Origin: Melieria omissa
Lineage: Eukaryota > Arthropoda > Insecta > Diptera > Ulidiidae
Direction of reading: 5' to 3'
NCBI GenBank assembly: GCA_963971225.1
Contig: OZ020267.1
Coordinates: 70,841,718-70,905,717 of the forward strand
DNA: 64,000 nt
Each line of letters begins with the position of its first letter. Within the stretch, counting starts at the first letter, position 1. Position numbers and translations under genes: made by a program. Below the pieces are notes generated by a model that saw only the letters and a program-made list of their open reading frames with translations, had not been told where the DNA came from and searched no databases. Positions 11,491 to 24,420 of this stretch are shown here, piece after piece.

Positions 11491-13496
11491 AATCATTCAT
11501 AAATCTTGAAGATGGAATTGATATTGATAAGCTACCTGAAAGGTAGTCACTCATGTCACAGTTTAACCATTGGTCAAACACAGTTGGGATCGATTTGAAA
11601 AATGGTTTTTACCGAATTTTGAAAAAAACCGCACTTTGCCTAATAAGTCAGACTGAATTACGTATTTTGCCATCTAGGCCACAGAAGAACTCATTATGAT
11701 ACTAGAAGAACGCAGCTATGTGTCACTACTGTAGGTTGTACGGAATCCTGATTAAGTCAGTTTGATTCGTGAATGAATCCCAGATAATCTCTTGACTGAG
11801 CTGAAATTATCTAAAATTGAAGTTCCATCTGAATTGAATTAAGAGCTTTCTTACTCTGTCTGGAGAAGGCCGGGAACTGGTCAGAAGGTTACTTGTGACC
11901 TTAATTACCTGTCCTCGATGTCAGTGTCGTAGGACAGAAGGACATAAAGAACAGGTTTCCTTACGACTGGTATTTCTTAAATCTCAAAAGGCACCAAGGG
12001 TCTGTCCTCACTAAGGCAGCGCTTGCTTTGTGATGCCACTTTGCGAACCAAGTTCATATAACTTCACTCAAGGAAACCTAATACACTGTGCTCTAAGTTG
12101 ACACAACATTGTTTTAGTCAGCCTGTAAATAGGCAATGCCTAAGTGGCGGCTTACCGCATGTCACACTCAACACAATCAACAACCGCAGTAACAAACTTA
12201 CACTTCTCATATCCCTCTAATCATATCTGCATATCTTCTGTTTAGTTAGTTTATTGTTAGTAACAAATTTTCATTTGCCAAATTTTCAAAATTCACCCAA
12301 AAATTTGGCACAATTAATGCCCCAAACATCTGTTTGTAAGTTTTATATGTGTTTGTCGTCATGTGTGCCAAATGCATAGAATTAACCATAGAAACCGCAC
12401 AAAATAACTTCAAAAAGTTTATGCACATTTGGTTGTCATTAGAAATTAGCAGAAATGTTTGCATACTTTTTGGAGCTGACACCAAATACACAAAGAATGC
12501 AAAAGCGCAAAACTTTCAGCAATAATTGGCTTTGAAAAAACAACAAAGAATTGTTTAAAACAAAAAAGACGATAATTGTGTTGTTGCTGTAGCAACGGTA
12601 AAAAGTTTCATTCGATGTGAGTTAATAAAACCAGGCAACTGGTGAGCAGCTGGTGCGCGCAGTTTGGGTAACATTGAATTCAGCGTTCAGCAATATTGTC
12701 TAATTGAAGCTTGAAAGCGTTGGCGCCCAGGGTGGGGTAAGTGAGAGCGGGAGAGTGAGAGAGAACATGTTGGAAATGGTGAATTTTTGTCGCTATAATT
12801 CATGCATCAAATGCTACGCAACTCAATAAAACACACGTGCGTGTGAATTTAAAATATTTTTGCGTGTGTGTTGCGAATGGGAAGCAAGGTGTGGCAGATC
12901 TTTTACACTGAGAAAAATCTGTGCAGCTTTGATCGTAAAACTTATTGCTAAAGACTTATAGAACTTTAACTGTTGTGACTCCTCCATGGATTACAGTTCG
13001 TACGTGAGTCCAGCAGCCGAGAGGAATTTTAATACAATATATTTCCTTAACCTCCGCAATTCGCAATTCGCGCCTGTTATACGGTAGTCCGTAGGTGCTT
13101 CTTTCGACGATCCATAAGTATAGTGCATTGTCCTAGTATTCGTATTGCAATTTTATTTTTCTTCAATATTCGTTTTCATGAATTTCTAGCTTAGCTATGC
13201 CAGGATGCCCGCAATAATCCCAAATTATTCTTAAAATAATTGTTTCCCTTGTTCACTTCTTTGGGGAGCATAGGTTACGTTAATCGGTTTTGTTTTTCTG
13301 CCAGGATAGGTGGAAGTCTGCCGCTGGTAGTCCTAAGTGATGGGGTTGCCATCTACCGCCGCTTAGAAACAATGCCTCCCAGGTGAGCTACCGCTCGTAG
13401 CGCCATCTGTTGTGTAAAGGAGGTGACAGCAGGATGGTTGGAGACTTCGCTAAGATCGGTTCGGTGCGCTGTTTTTCGCAAATGACGGCTTCTCCT
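11491..13496. other. Unassigned spacer, no supported gene
   Basis: This is mixed-composition sequence without a credible ORF. A good splice-donor-like GGTAAGTGAG sits at 12735-12744, after a moderately GC-rich 90-base segment, but nothing else marks an exon. Positions 13300-13440 look like a fragment of an old repeat (CCATCTACCGCC, GCGCCATCTGTTG), which I could not assign. Confidence 0.45.
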
Positions 13497-13545
13497 CCTT
13501 CTTCTTTTTTCTTCTTCTTCTTCTTCTCCTTCTCCTTTAGCTGTA
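13497..13545 (+). repeat. (TTC)n pyrimidine tract
   Basis: An almost pure TTC/CTTCTCC run; its complement gives a lysine/glutamate-rich shadow ORF that is not a gene. Confidence 0.8.
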
Positions 13546-13679
13546 TATTTGTTTTATTTTTACAGCCGGGAGTGAGTGGGAAAGCATTATCTAAGGGTCT
13601 GCATTTTTTCACTGGGGTATGTTGCTGGGCCATGGAATATTTAGAAGCACAGGAAAAGTTGGAAGAGTGCAAAACCAAG

Positions 13680-13745
13680 GTACGAGTCGAACCCACGTTC
13701 TCTAGGTTGATAGGCAAGTGAACTCATGCTAGACTATCCAGGCTG
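13680..13745 (-). mobile_element. Probable tRNA-derived SINE head
   Basis: On the minus strand an A-box-like TAGTCTAGCATG (complement of 13725-13736) is followed about 30 bases later by a strong B box, GGTTCGACTC (complement of 13684-13693). The intervening bases can form a weak anticodon-like arm, but the acceptor stem does not pair, so it is not a functional tRNA. The SINE body would extend to lower coordinates; its limit is not clear. It differs from SINE families 1 and 2. Confidence 0.4.
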
Positions 13746-15599
13746 GAAGACTCATAAATTCCTCGAATCTTTTCTTCTGTTTTTATTTGAATTTCACCTT
13801 GAAAGGTCCCAAATCTGGTTCAATTGTCCAGTATTAATTCCAGCTCATTATCTCGTCTTTTCGGATTAGCATGGATGAAATTCCGTTGCCTAAACCACAA
13901 AAAGCTTCTAGATTGACAAAAGGTAACCCCTTTTGTCAAAAATTCAATCTTTCAATACCACCGTGATCCGGGACCCAGAGGCCTCAAACCTGGTTGCAGA
14001 GGATTGTAAAAGTTTGTTAAGCTTCTACAAGGCATTCCGACACCAGTTTCAAGGATACCTGGATACCTTGATTGCCTCTTGGTTATCGGAATCAGATCGC
14101 TATCTTTCTGTTCCGGTGTTTCTTCGCTAAATTGAAGTGAGCACACCTTTCAATTGCATATATCTCTGTCTTTAATACAGTTGTGTGCTTATAAAGTTCA
14201 GTATCTTCTTTGCACCTGTACCTTCTTCTATTAAGAAACCATCCGTTTACCAGGTTAGCATGTCTGGTCTATTTATTCCCTCTTTGTCGGAACAGTGTAG
14301 CATCTCAGTCACCTATGTCCATTGTTCTACGACTTGATGTTTCCTGTCAATGTGTTTTGAATCTACCCGACCTCCGGAGAAATCTGGATAGATACTGAGA
14401 TGCCAAGGAGCTGGCAATGGTCCATCAGATATATTTCTGATCTATCTGCCCAGCTTTTTTTGTTTCTATGTTCGATTTTGAATCTTTTCACAAAACTGAA
14501 ATTCGTTGCGAATGTGTCCCTCGATATTGGGACCTCGGGATAAAGGTTCGGAAGAATTTTAATATCCTAGCGACTCAAAAATCGTTTGGCCCCAATGTTA
14601 TTGCCAGTAATCCGTAGAAGTCCCTCTTTGAGTTTCTATTTCTTCTGAGTTTGTATTTGTGTATGAAGAGGTGTTAGCTCAAGAAGATCTTCCAAGGTTG
14701 CTGTTTTACGGATTCTCATAGGCCCCCAGCTTTGATAAAGGACCTAAAGAACAATCCTAAAATCCTCAAATGCATAGGTGCACACCTCAATATTTCTGGT
14801 TATCTTAAATTTAAATTCAAATGTTTCGCGTGTAATGCGAAAAGTTGATTTTGAGCTCGAAAAAAGTGTCAAAGAGCTTTGCTACCTCAATATTTTCACA
14901 TTTGGCTTCGTTCCTGCCAAACACACACACACACTGACAAAAACACAACCATAAATAAATGCAAATATGTGTTGGTGCATGCGTGTGACATCATAATTTC
15001 CACTATTTATGTACGTACGAGAATAACTTGAACTTACCGTCGAAAAAACAAAAAACCACAAAACTAATACATATGCATGTCTATGAAGCTGACACAGCTG
15101 ACACACACCAACACGTTCGCGGCACAAACTTCACCTGTCAACGTGTGCGTTGCGTTTATTTAACATTTTACCTAAATGCTTGCAAAGTGTTGCAAAAACA
15201 CACGCACACTGAAACATTTTCTAACACAAACACGCACACTAACACCAACACATTCGCTTATATATAACAACAAAAATACTTTGCGGCTGCCAACAACACT
15301 TCAACTCATTGCGTTTCGCACTCATTTACCGCCGGTGCATACTTATAGGCACACACACACACACATATCCTGTGACTGTATAAAGTTTTTCATATGCTAA
15401 AGCATACTTACCGGCTGTCAAACACTTGAAAAGCCGCGCGTTGACACTACGCGCTACGTTGACTGACTACGAACACACCCTTCCCCCACCCCTTCTCGTT
15501 CTCTCTCTCGCCCTCTTCAACGTTCGCTGCTCATCGGCAAATGTTGCTTGCTTGCGTTTGCTTATCTGTCGTCTGCATGCAAGAAATTGTTTCTGCTGC
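13746..15599. other. Unassigned spacer with CA microsatellites
   Basis: No credible coding region. CA-rich tracts lie at 14921-14936, 15190-15250 and 15350-15364. Positions 13960-14400 read like a diverged old repeat in mixed composition, without recognisable protein similarity. Confidence 0.45.
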
Positions 15600-18330
15600 C
15601 GCACAAGAATGTTGGGCCGTACAAGTGGCACTAAAAATCGCAGTCAATGTAAAAAAGGTAGTAAAAGCCAGTTGCGTCCAGGTAGCGGCAACAATGTTGT
15701 GCAAAGTTGCTGCAAAAGTACTAAAAAGTATGCAACAATAACCGCAACTTGTGGGAACCCAAGAAACTACGCTGAGCAGTGGTCGTGCACAGATAATAAA
15801 AAAAGTACTATACAAGTTGTAAGAAAGTAGCAAAAAGTGGCCAAAAAAAGTTGTAGCCGCAACCAATGAAATGAAGTGATTAGAAAGTATCGAAAGTTCA
15901 CGCATAATTGAGCCAAATCATTTTGATTGCTGTTGACTGGGGAAAAAAAGAAAAACGAATGAAAGGGCACAAGTGTGTGGAAAAACTTGTGGAAAATGTA
16001 GTGAAAGAAGAAGTGCAAGAAGAGAAATGGTTGCCAAGAACATAAGAAGAGCAGTTGCGGAGAGCTAAAGCCAAGAAAGTAACGTTTAAAGGTAGTAGAA
16101 AAAGGCATAGAAAAAATTATTAGAAATAGTAGCAACAGTTGCAAAAGAAAGTAATAAAAAAATTTTAGTAAACAACTTTTAAAAAAGTAGTCTAAGTAGA
16201 AATGTGAAATAATGCAGTAAAAAAAGGTAATGAAAACGCAGTCCAATTTTTTTCAATTTAGTAAAAACTTCGAAAAAAAATAGTCATAAGTAAAGCAGTG
16301 AGTGACAAAAATTTTATAAAAAAAAAACGAAAAAATTATCAAAGTATAGAAGTGAGTGACAAAAACTTAGTGAAAAAGATAAAGAATAAATAAACGCAAA
16401 GAAGTGAGTGACAAAAATGTAGAATAAAAAAGCAAAAAAAATGTCAAAAGTAAAAAATTGAGTCACAAAAGCTTAGTAAACATTTTTTAAAACAGCCGTA
16501 AAAATTAAAAAAAAATTAAAACAAATCAAATAAAATTAAATTTAAATTTAAATTTTTTAAACAGCCGTAAAAAATACAGTACAAATGTTACCAGTCCAAA
16601 GAAAAAAAGTATGAAAATTCAAAACAAAATAAAGGAAAATAAAGGTAGTTAAATGCAAAGAATTAGTACAAAATGTAGTAGAAAACGCAGTAGAAAGAGT
16701 AGTCAAAAATAAGGGCAGAAAACAGCAAAAAGCAGAGTATGAAGCTACATCAGGAAAACGTGGTAGAAAGAGTAGTAAAAAACATAATATGTGATACCAA
16801 ATACTGTAGAAGACGTAAGTAGTAGGAAAAAGAATTAGTAACCCAAAATCAAATCAGAGGACAGCGGCAAATAAAGAAGCGAAAGAGACAAATCAAAGTC
16901 AGAGAAAGTCGAAAACGTAGCAGAGAGAGTAGTAAAAGTAGAGAATGGGATCCCAAATGCAGTAGAAAACGTAGCAGGAAGAGTAATTAAAAGTCTAAAT
17001 GTGCACGAAAGTGTCGAAAGAATCAGATCAGAAGACAGTAGCGAAAAAAAGAAGCGAAATAGACAGATCAAAGTCAGAGAAAGTAGAAAACGTAGCAGAG
17101 AGAGTAGTAAAAGTAGAGAATGGGGTTGAAATGCAGTAGAAAACGTAGCAGGAAGAGTAATTAAAAGTCTAAATGTGCACGAAAGTGTCGAAAGAATCAG
17201 ATCAGAAGACAGTAGCGAAAAGAGTAGCAAAAGAAACAAATCAAAGTCAGCAAAAGTCGAAAACGTAGCAGAGAGAGTAGTAAAAGTAGAGAATGTGGTA
17301 CCAAATGCAGTAGAAAACGTAGCAGAAAGAGTAACAAAAAGTCGAAATACCCAAAAGTGCACTAAAAATAAAACAGAAGATTAGGAGACAGCACAGAATT
17401 AAGTAAAAAAATACAACGAAAAACGTAGTAGAAAGAGTAGTGAAAAATGGAGAAAAAAGTACCAAAATGTGATAGAAAATGTAGTAAAAAAGGGTAAATA
17501 GGCAGAGAACAGAGTATAAAAATGCAATAGGAAACGTAGCCGAAAAAGTTTGATACGCTAAGAAAATAGTATTAAAAGCTATAGAAAGCGTAGTACAAAC
17601 AGCAGTCAAACTCAGAAAATTTGGTACTAAATACAGTGAAAATGTAGCAGAAAGAGAAATAAAAGTGCACTAAAAAAACAGAAGATTAGAAGACAGCACA
17701 GAATTAAGTAAAAAAATTCAATGAAAAACGTAGTAGAAAGAGTAGTGAAAAACGGAAAAAAGTACGCAATAGAAAACGTAGTAGAAAGAGTTGTCAAAGC
17801 CGGAGAAAGAGAGTATAAAAATGCTATAGAAAATGTAGTAGCAAGAGTAGTCAAAATCAGAGAAAACTATACGAAAATGCAATAGAAAACGTAATAATAA
17901 AAGTAGTCAAAGTCGGACAAAAGGGTATAAGAATGCAATAAAAAACGTAGAAGGAAAGTTAGCCAAAGTCAAAGAAAAGCATAAAAAAATTCAATAGAAA
18001 ACGTACTACGTTTTTACTACGTTTAAGAACAGTCAAAGCCAGAAAAAAGAGTACGAAAATGCAATAGAAAACGTAGCAAAAAGAGTTGTGAAACTCAGAG
18101 AAAAGAGTATAAAACTTAAATATAAAACGTATTAGAAAAAGTAATCAAAGTTTAATCAAAAAAGTATACACATTTTATAGAAAATGCTGTAGAAAGCTTA
18201 GTCAAAATCAGTGAAAATTTTATGAAATTTCAATAAAAAACTTAGCTGAAAAAGTTATAGAAAAAAAAACAAAATCCCATTAGAAATCAGGAATGAAGGT
18301 AAAAAAATAAACATAAACAACAACCATAGA
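15600..18330 (+). repeat. Purine-rich degenerate repeat domain (GTAGAAAACGTAGCAG family)
   Basis: The + strand is strongly A/G-rich for about 2.7 kb. The phrases GTAGAAAACGTAG, AAGAGTAGT and CAAAGTCAGAGAAA recur every 40-90 bases with drift. In the first part a different phrase, GTGAGTGACAAAAA, recurs (16290-16430). Long minus-strand open frames rich in F, L, S and T arise only because the purine-rich strand rarely forms stop codons in complement; they are not genes. Confidence 0.8.
16861..17372 (+). repeat. Three-copy ~174-bp tandem repeat
   Basis: The marker ATCAAAGTCAG recurs at 16892, 17067 and 17240 (period 173-175). GTGCACGAAAGTGTCGAAAG recurs at 17001 and 17175. The first two units are nearly identical; the third diverges in its second half. 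Confidence 0.85.
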
Positions 18331-19685
18331 AAACGCAAAAAAAAGTACTACAAATTTTGTATGAACTTTAATTATGCAAAAAAAAATACATTAACAAAAT
18401 TAAATTTCGTCAGACTTTTGCGACTCGTATTCGCAGACAGTAATTAGCGAGCGTAACAAACGTTAACAAGAAAACATGAGTACTTAAATGGGCACAGAAG
18501 CACCCACACACACGCACACACACACACATACACATATGGCAGAAGAGTCTGCCAAGAAAACACGGCAACCTGCAACATTGCCAAAAATTTATGCACAGCA
18601 AAGCGGAAGTTCGCCGGTTGCGGGCTGTAATTGCAATGATTGGAGCGGCAAACTCGTTGCATAGCAAAAGAGACCGAGAGAGAGAGAAAGACAAGGAGAG
18701 TAAAAGAAGAAAAAAAATACAGATAGTGAGTTGCAGGAGCGCAAAATTAGTTGCTGTGGCGCGAATTAAGGTAAAAGTTGTTATGGCAGCGCGCGACAGC
18801 AATTGGAACGGCTTTTAACAGCAACAGGAGACATAAGTCAGCACATGCAACAACAAAGTGCAGTGTAAAGAGTTTTTAAAAGTTACGAGGATATGTGAAT
18901 ATAAGGAAAAGGGGAGACAGGTGAGCCTTGTTGGGCTATGCGTACGACAGGAAAGAAGTTGGCAAAAGTGCCAAAAAGTTGCTGCCATTATTATTTTTGG
19001 CTCTAGTGTTGTTGTTTTTGGTTGGTTATTGTTGTTGTTGCGCTCATGTGGCTGCTGCACTTTGGGCAATTGGCGCTGGCGCTGGTGGTGGTGGCTTTGT
19101 TGCGCACGAGTTGTGCCTGTTGGGGAGGCCATGTTGGTTGACTTCCGCTTCCGCTGGGGACACACGCACCCACACATATACATATAAACGTGCTCTGGTA
19201 GTAGCTTAAACTTGCGTTTGGGTGCACAAATGCGCGTTACACGATTTTAATATGCATGCGGATGCACGCTTGAGTGTGCATGGCTGTGTGTGTGTGAGTG
19301 TGGGTTGGCATATCCCAGCGGCCACATGATGCAGTTTATTAAAAATTACTTTGAAAGCATGACTTGATAGCGACGCTGGCAGCATTGTTGTTGTTGTGTG
19401 CGCTTTTGAATGAGTTAGCATGTGTGTGTGTGTGTGTGTGTGTTGGCATGCCAGCAGTACGTGCAAACTTTTGCCTGTAATCTCTGTGTTGACGGTGGTG
19501 CAACAGCAACGCCACCGACCGCCACAAATCACCTGCCATGGTTTTTGGCGAAGAAACAAAAGCCACAGCAGCTCAGTTTTCAATTTTTTTTGGTTTCAAC
19601 ATTGTTGGTACCACAACCAATTCGAAGATAATTCGCTTTTATGAATTCGTAGGAACTTAAAGTATAATAACATTTCACTCGCTCC
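18331..19685. other. Unassigned spacer with CA/GT microsatellites
   Basis: CA-rich tract at 18504-18535, GA-rich tract at 18666-18690, GT tract at 19421-19443. Overlapping short ORFs on both strands are composition-driven. No gene supported. Confidence 0.5.
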
Positions 19686-19689
19686 ACAC

Positions 19690-21340
19690 ATTGATAAAAG
19701 TCTCTACCGAACCTTCGGTAATTATTTAGCTCTATATGCTCAAAGTTTTTGATTTTATTTTAAATTTTGAAATATCTTCAAATATCTAATAATAAAAATA
19801 ATTTTTATCAAACTTGCCGAACCTTCGGTTACTACTCAAATACGCTTCAAGTTCAAAACATAAAATTTTTTGATTTCGCAATTTGAATGTTTTTTGTTAC
19901 TAATTCGTACTAACTTAAAGTTGAATTAAATCTGATTTTACAGATTGATGGAAATTTTAACCGAACCTTTGGAAAATAATTCTCAATACTTACGCTCAAA
20001 CTTTTCGATTTCATGTTCAATTTGAAAATATTTTTGTATAAATAAAGTTGAATTAAATCTCACACATTGATAAATGTTTCTACCGAACCTTCGGTAATAA
20101 TATAAATTCAAATTTTTGGATTTTATTAGTGCACGAGCGAATATTCGGTTTCGGTTTCGTTTCGGCTGAAATAAGTGGTTTCGGTTTCGCTTTCAGTTAA
20201 TCAGTCGAATAATAACAAAAAAAACACCGAAATTCGGTTTCGTTTCTCTATAATTTGTTATTAACTTAAGGTTTAAAAAAAAAATTTCACCCCATACACT
20301 AAATAATTCTTTATCAAACTAGCCGAACCTTCGGTTAATATTATTTTACGGTCGAACATTTAAGTTTACTTGCTTACAATCCGCTTTACTTGATACAATT
20401 TTTTCAAAAATGTGCATAAACTCAAACTTTAATAAAATCTTTAATCAAACATTGAAGAAATTCTCTACCGAACCATTGGTAAATACCTCATTCAATACAT
20501 TTTATGTTCAATTTAAAGCTTTTTTCTATAAATTCCTCTTAAATTTCGGTTTAAAAACCTACACTAAAGAATTTACTATGGAACTGGCCGAACCTTCAGT
20601 TAAAATTTAATTTAATACGCTCAAAGGTTTTATTGTACTTGCTTGCTTGTTCAATTCGAAGCTATTTTCTTTAAATTCATATTCACTTGAATTTTAATAA
20701 AACTTTACATTTTTGACACTACCGAACCTTCGGAAAATAAGTTGATTAATATGTTCAAAGTTTTGGATTTCCTGTTAAATTTGAACCTATTTTATATAAA
20801 TTTCTAATAACTGTTGGTTAAAAAAAACCTGAACCTCATCATACACTCAATGATTCTCTATTAAACTTGCCGAACCTTCGGTTAATATTAAAATACGCTC
20901 AAAGTGTTTGAGCGAAAAACTCAATTTGTATCTCTTTCTTCATAAAATTATATAAATCTCCAATTTCAAATTTAAAAATAATCTCTCGCCACACATTGAA
21001 GAAAATTTTTTCCAAACCTTGGATTAATACTGAATTCAATAGTTCAATATTTCAATTTTTTTTATTTTTTATTTCTTGTTCAATTCGAAGCTATTTTCTA
21101 TAAATTCCTATTAATTTTCGGTTTTAAAAACCAAAACACTAAATCATTTACTATAAGACTTGCCGAACCTTCGGTTAAAATTTAATTACATACGCTCGAA
21201 ATTTTAATTTTACTTGCTTATTTAAATAAAAAATTTTCATAAATATGTATAAAATTAAACTTTAATAAATTCTCATTATTCTTACAAATACAAATTTTAA
21301 ATATTTCATCTCTACTGAAATCGCGCAAATCGCATCTGTC
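19690..21340 (+). repeat. Satellite with alternating A/B monomers around ACCGAACCTTCGGT
   Basis: A near-palindromic core ACCGAACCTTCGGT (6-bp arms, 2-base loop) or its variants occurs at about 19706, 19816, 19959, 20082, 20322, 20467, 20588, 20723, 20870, 21011 and 21163. From 20082 on, two monomer types alternate. Type A is preceded by TCTA (CTCTACCGAACC). Type B is preceded by CTTG or similar (CTTGCCGAACC). The A-to-A and B-to-B distances are about 256-293, a dimeric higher-order repeat. Shared linkers include AATACGCTCAAA and TTCAATTTGAA. One A/B interval is expanded by a TTTCGGTTTCG-rich insert at about 20130-20230. Confidence 0.8.
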
Positions 21341-23200
21341 GAACTTTCATCAAATATCCAACTTGTGTTGCCTAAGTTGCGTCTTAAAAGTTTTCCCATT
21401 TATACAAAACAAATACACCGGAAATTTTCTCTAAACATTTTCATACAAACCAATTTACTACAAAAAACAAAAAACAAAACAAAATCAACAACAAAACGAA
21501 AATCTTTTAAAACCCCGAAATGCGGTGCAATCTGCGGCCAGTGCTGCCAAGTGCGCGTGCGTACATGGTTTTTATTGCTTATGAGAGGCGCCTTGTTGCT
21601 ACAATTATTGTCATTGTTGTTGTTAACATGGAATGTTGTTGTTGTTGTTGTTGTTGTTGTCGACTTGCATCGTGTATGCTGCGCTCGCCGCGAATGGTTA
21701 CGCATACATAAACAATTTGTGTTAAAAGTTTGCGGAAACGTTTTGTTGCTAGCTTAATGCACCGTTAGCTTTGGCGCACACAAGCACACACACACATACA
21801 CACTTACATACAAACGCCAACACTGCAGCAATGCACATAACGCGGCGGCACAACTGCACCGAACGCGGACACTGGCAGCAACGGAAGTGCAACGCGAGGA
21901 AACGACGGCGCGTGTTGGTTGTGCTTTGTGGTCGGGCGACTTCTTGGCGGCATGTTGAAGCTGCAAGCAAGCAGCCGTCGCTGAGTCGCTGCCCATTAAA
22001 TGCGCCGAGGGCGCATAATTGAGTGCAGCAACGCGGCGCCGAAAAAATATTAAATCATATCAAATTAAATTGTTAAACGCGTCCTTATTAAATTTTGCAC
22101 GCTGCGCCTGCCGCATATTGGCTATTTTTAACATTTTTGCAGCCCCAGCAAAGTCTCAGCGCACAGCTGATACCAATTTGTGTTGATGCTTTCTGAAGTT
22201 TTCAATCGTCAGCGAAAATTGTTTCTGGGCGCAGTTGAAGCCAAAACCATTTTCATGCCTTAATTATGCGCAATCAGGCGCAGCACAGTGGCAAAATTTG
22301 AGATAAATTTGCGCACATTCGAGGCAACACTCAGTTAGATCAATCAGTGGATGTGTCTTTGCTTGTTTCATGGGTTCTTCTGATTCCATGAAAAATTCGT
22401 CTTACTTTTCACAACAATTTGCTTCACTGCAATTCAACTGTTTTGCACACATTTTCATGCTTTCCATGAAAGAAAATTTAAACACGCCCACTTGGCACTG
22501 CCACCTGCTCCAAACTTTCCACCACGCCCACTTGCCATTGTTCGACACGCTTAAAGCGAATTAACACAAAGCCAGCGCATCGCATTGTTTCGGCTGTTCA
22601 GCTATTCAGCTGTTTAGCAGTCATAAAACACCAACAACAATTTTAATGCCAATGCTAATGACAATGCTAATGCTTAATTATGCGCATCTCAGCCACACTT
22701 TTCCCGCCATTGTGCGAATAAAACAAGTTAAATGCATTAGGAAATATTTACCAGCTGCAGCGTCTAAAGTGCTGCCAAGGTTTTTGTGCTTTGCGCGTTT
22801 CGGTTTTGTGTTGGCTGTGAAATGTTAATGCAGCGCTTTGCTCGCACGCAAACAAAAATAATTTGGCGTAACTTTTGCACCTCACGCACTCACGTTTTCT
22901 CCGGTTGGCTTCGCGACACCGTCAGCGAGAAACAGAAATTGCAGAATTAAGCATTTGGCAGCATTGCTATCGGCGTAATTGAATATTTGTGGTTGGTGCT
23001 GAAAGTCGGTCAAAGGCGTAAGCGTTAAAAATGGGTAACAGTTTTCCAAAAATGTCAGTGAAACCAGTGAATTGGGGCGAATTTTGCTCACTCAACTGAG
23101 CAAATTTTCATGAGACTTTCAATTGTGCGCCAAAGTGCTGTAAAGAGATTTTTTTTGTGATAAAAAAATAGCATAAATATATGATATATACAAATAATTG
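21341..23200. other. Unassigned spacer
   Basis: Contains a (GTT)n tract at about 21633-21660 and a CA tract at 21786-21800. A more GC-rich stretch (21830-22020) is open in several frames without recognisable product. No gene supported. Confidence 0.5.
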
Positions 23201-23202
23201 TT

Positions 23203-24075
23203 TGTCCTGACTGGTTGACTGACTGAAGCTAAAAATATACAAATATGAAATTTGAAATGTAGGTCCACTTTGAAAAATCAACCTACGCTAAGATGAATTT
23301 TTGTAATTTCGGGATCTAAAGGGGCAAAAACATGGGTTAAAGTGTTTTATGGAGGAACGTGATTTAATGAGCCAATTGTTTTAAAACTTGGTGAAAATAC
23401 TCTAAATCAAAAATAAGCCGAGTTCAATCAAAATCTGACAGGGTCAACAATGGGTTAAGGTTCCTATTTATGCAAGAAGACTATGAATAAATATAAACCG
23501 ATATGCGTATGGACTTTAAAATTGGTGAAAATGGTCATTTTGTGGCATCAACCGCAGAGATGGTTCGAGACAATTCTGTAAGGTTCGAGAACGAGTTACG
23601 TCTCTGGCAAACATGTATAAAAGGCGGCCGAGTGTAGTGCAGTGAGTGAGTTTGAAAAGGATTAGGACTCAGCGAAATGAAACAAGTTACAAATGTAAAA
23701 ACAGTTCAATTTAAAATTTTAAGTGTACAAGTTGAAAAACAACGAGAAATTTTGAATACTTGAAAGTCTTTTGGTGAAAACACTTGAAATGAAAAATAAT
23801 TAAACTCGTGTTTTCTATTTTTTTGGAAATCAATATCTGACAATGTCAACAATGGGTTAAGTTTGTATGGAAAACTATGAGTTAATTGTTTTTTGTACTT
23901 CAAACTCAGTAAAATCATTTACAATGACAAATAATTCCACAAGTGTCCTAAATTTTTTTTGTTTAAATCAAAGTTTAATCGGCCAATGATGGGTTAAAAA
24001 TTTGTATGGGGAAAGAAAACGGTCAATTAAGGCTTTATTTTGAATTGACTCCATGATGGTTGACGATGGGTTACA
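23203..24075 (-). repeat. ~135-bp satellite family, array 1
   Basis: Monomers carry GTCAACAATGGGTTAAG or variants at about 23325, 23442, 23845, 23975 and 24058, with linkers such as CTTGGTGAAAA and AATCTGACAGGG. The orientation is opposite to arrays 3 and 4. The low-coordinate end carries TGTCCTGACTGGTTGACTGA (23203-23222), the reverse complement of a motif that ends arrays 3 and 4. A ~250-bp segment at about 23545-23775 is foreign to the satellite and looks like a heat-shock promoter. Confidence 0.75.
23564..23650 (+). promoter_or_regulatory. Heat-shock element cluster plus TATA box
   Basis: Six pentamer positions in strict 5-base phase from 23564 to 23591 read TTC, GAC, TTC, TAA, TTC, GAA. 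This matches an alternating nTTCn/nGAAn heat-shock element with only two single-base misses. TATAAAAG follows at 23616-23623, about 25 bases after the last pentamer. A CAGTG initiator-like sequence sits at 23640. Downstream (about 23650-23770) is an A-rich leader resembling fly hsp70 leaders in composition. No intact coding sequence follows, so it is probably a promoter relic captured by the repeat array. Confidence 0.6.
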
Positions 24076-24420
24076 AATTTTTATGGAGAAGGAAAATGGT
24101 CAAAAAAGCCTTGATTTTGAATCGACTCTATGGAGGTTTTTGGTTCGTCTAAAAAAGCCATTTCAAGGATTGTTTCATTTCCAGGTTAGTTTCAATGTCA
24201 TATTCATAGACCCATGAGTTGTCTTCAATAATGATGCTGTCGATACATTTTTGATCCAAAGAAAGCCTATTTCAATGACATGCAATCCAATGCTGTTTCT
24301 GCAAGAAATTTAACGAAATTCACAACATGGAAACATTTGAAGAAAGGTTTATGATGGGTTGTGACAAACTTATAAAATTCAAAAATAAAAGATAATTTTT
24401 TTTAACAAACACTGACTGGT

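Noticed and set aside
12735..12744. Splice donor GGTAAGTGAG marking an exon end
   Set aside because: No open frame, acceptor or promoter feature supports an exon next to it.
16835..17362. 175-codon F/L/S/T-rich minus-strand frame
   Set aside because: Follows from the purine-rich repeat on the other strand; it repeats with the 174-bp period and shows no signal of a real protein.
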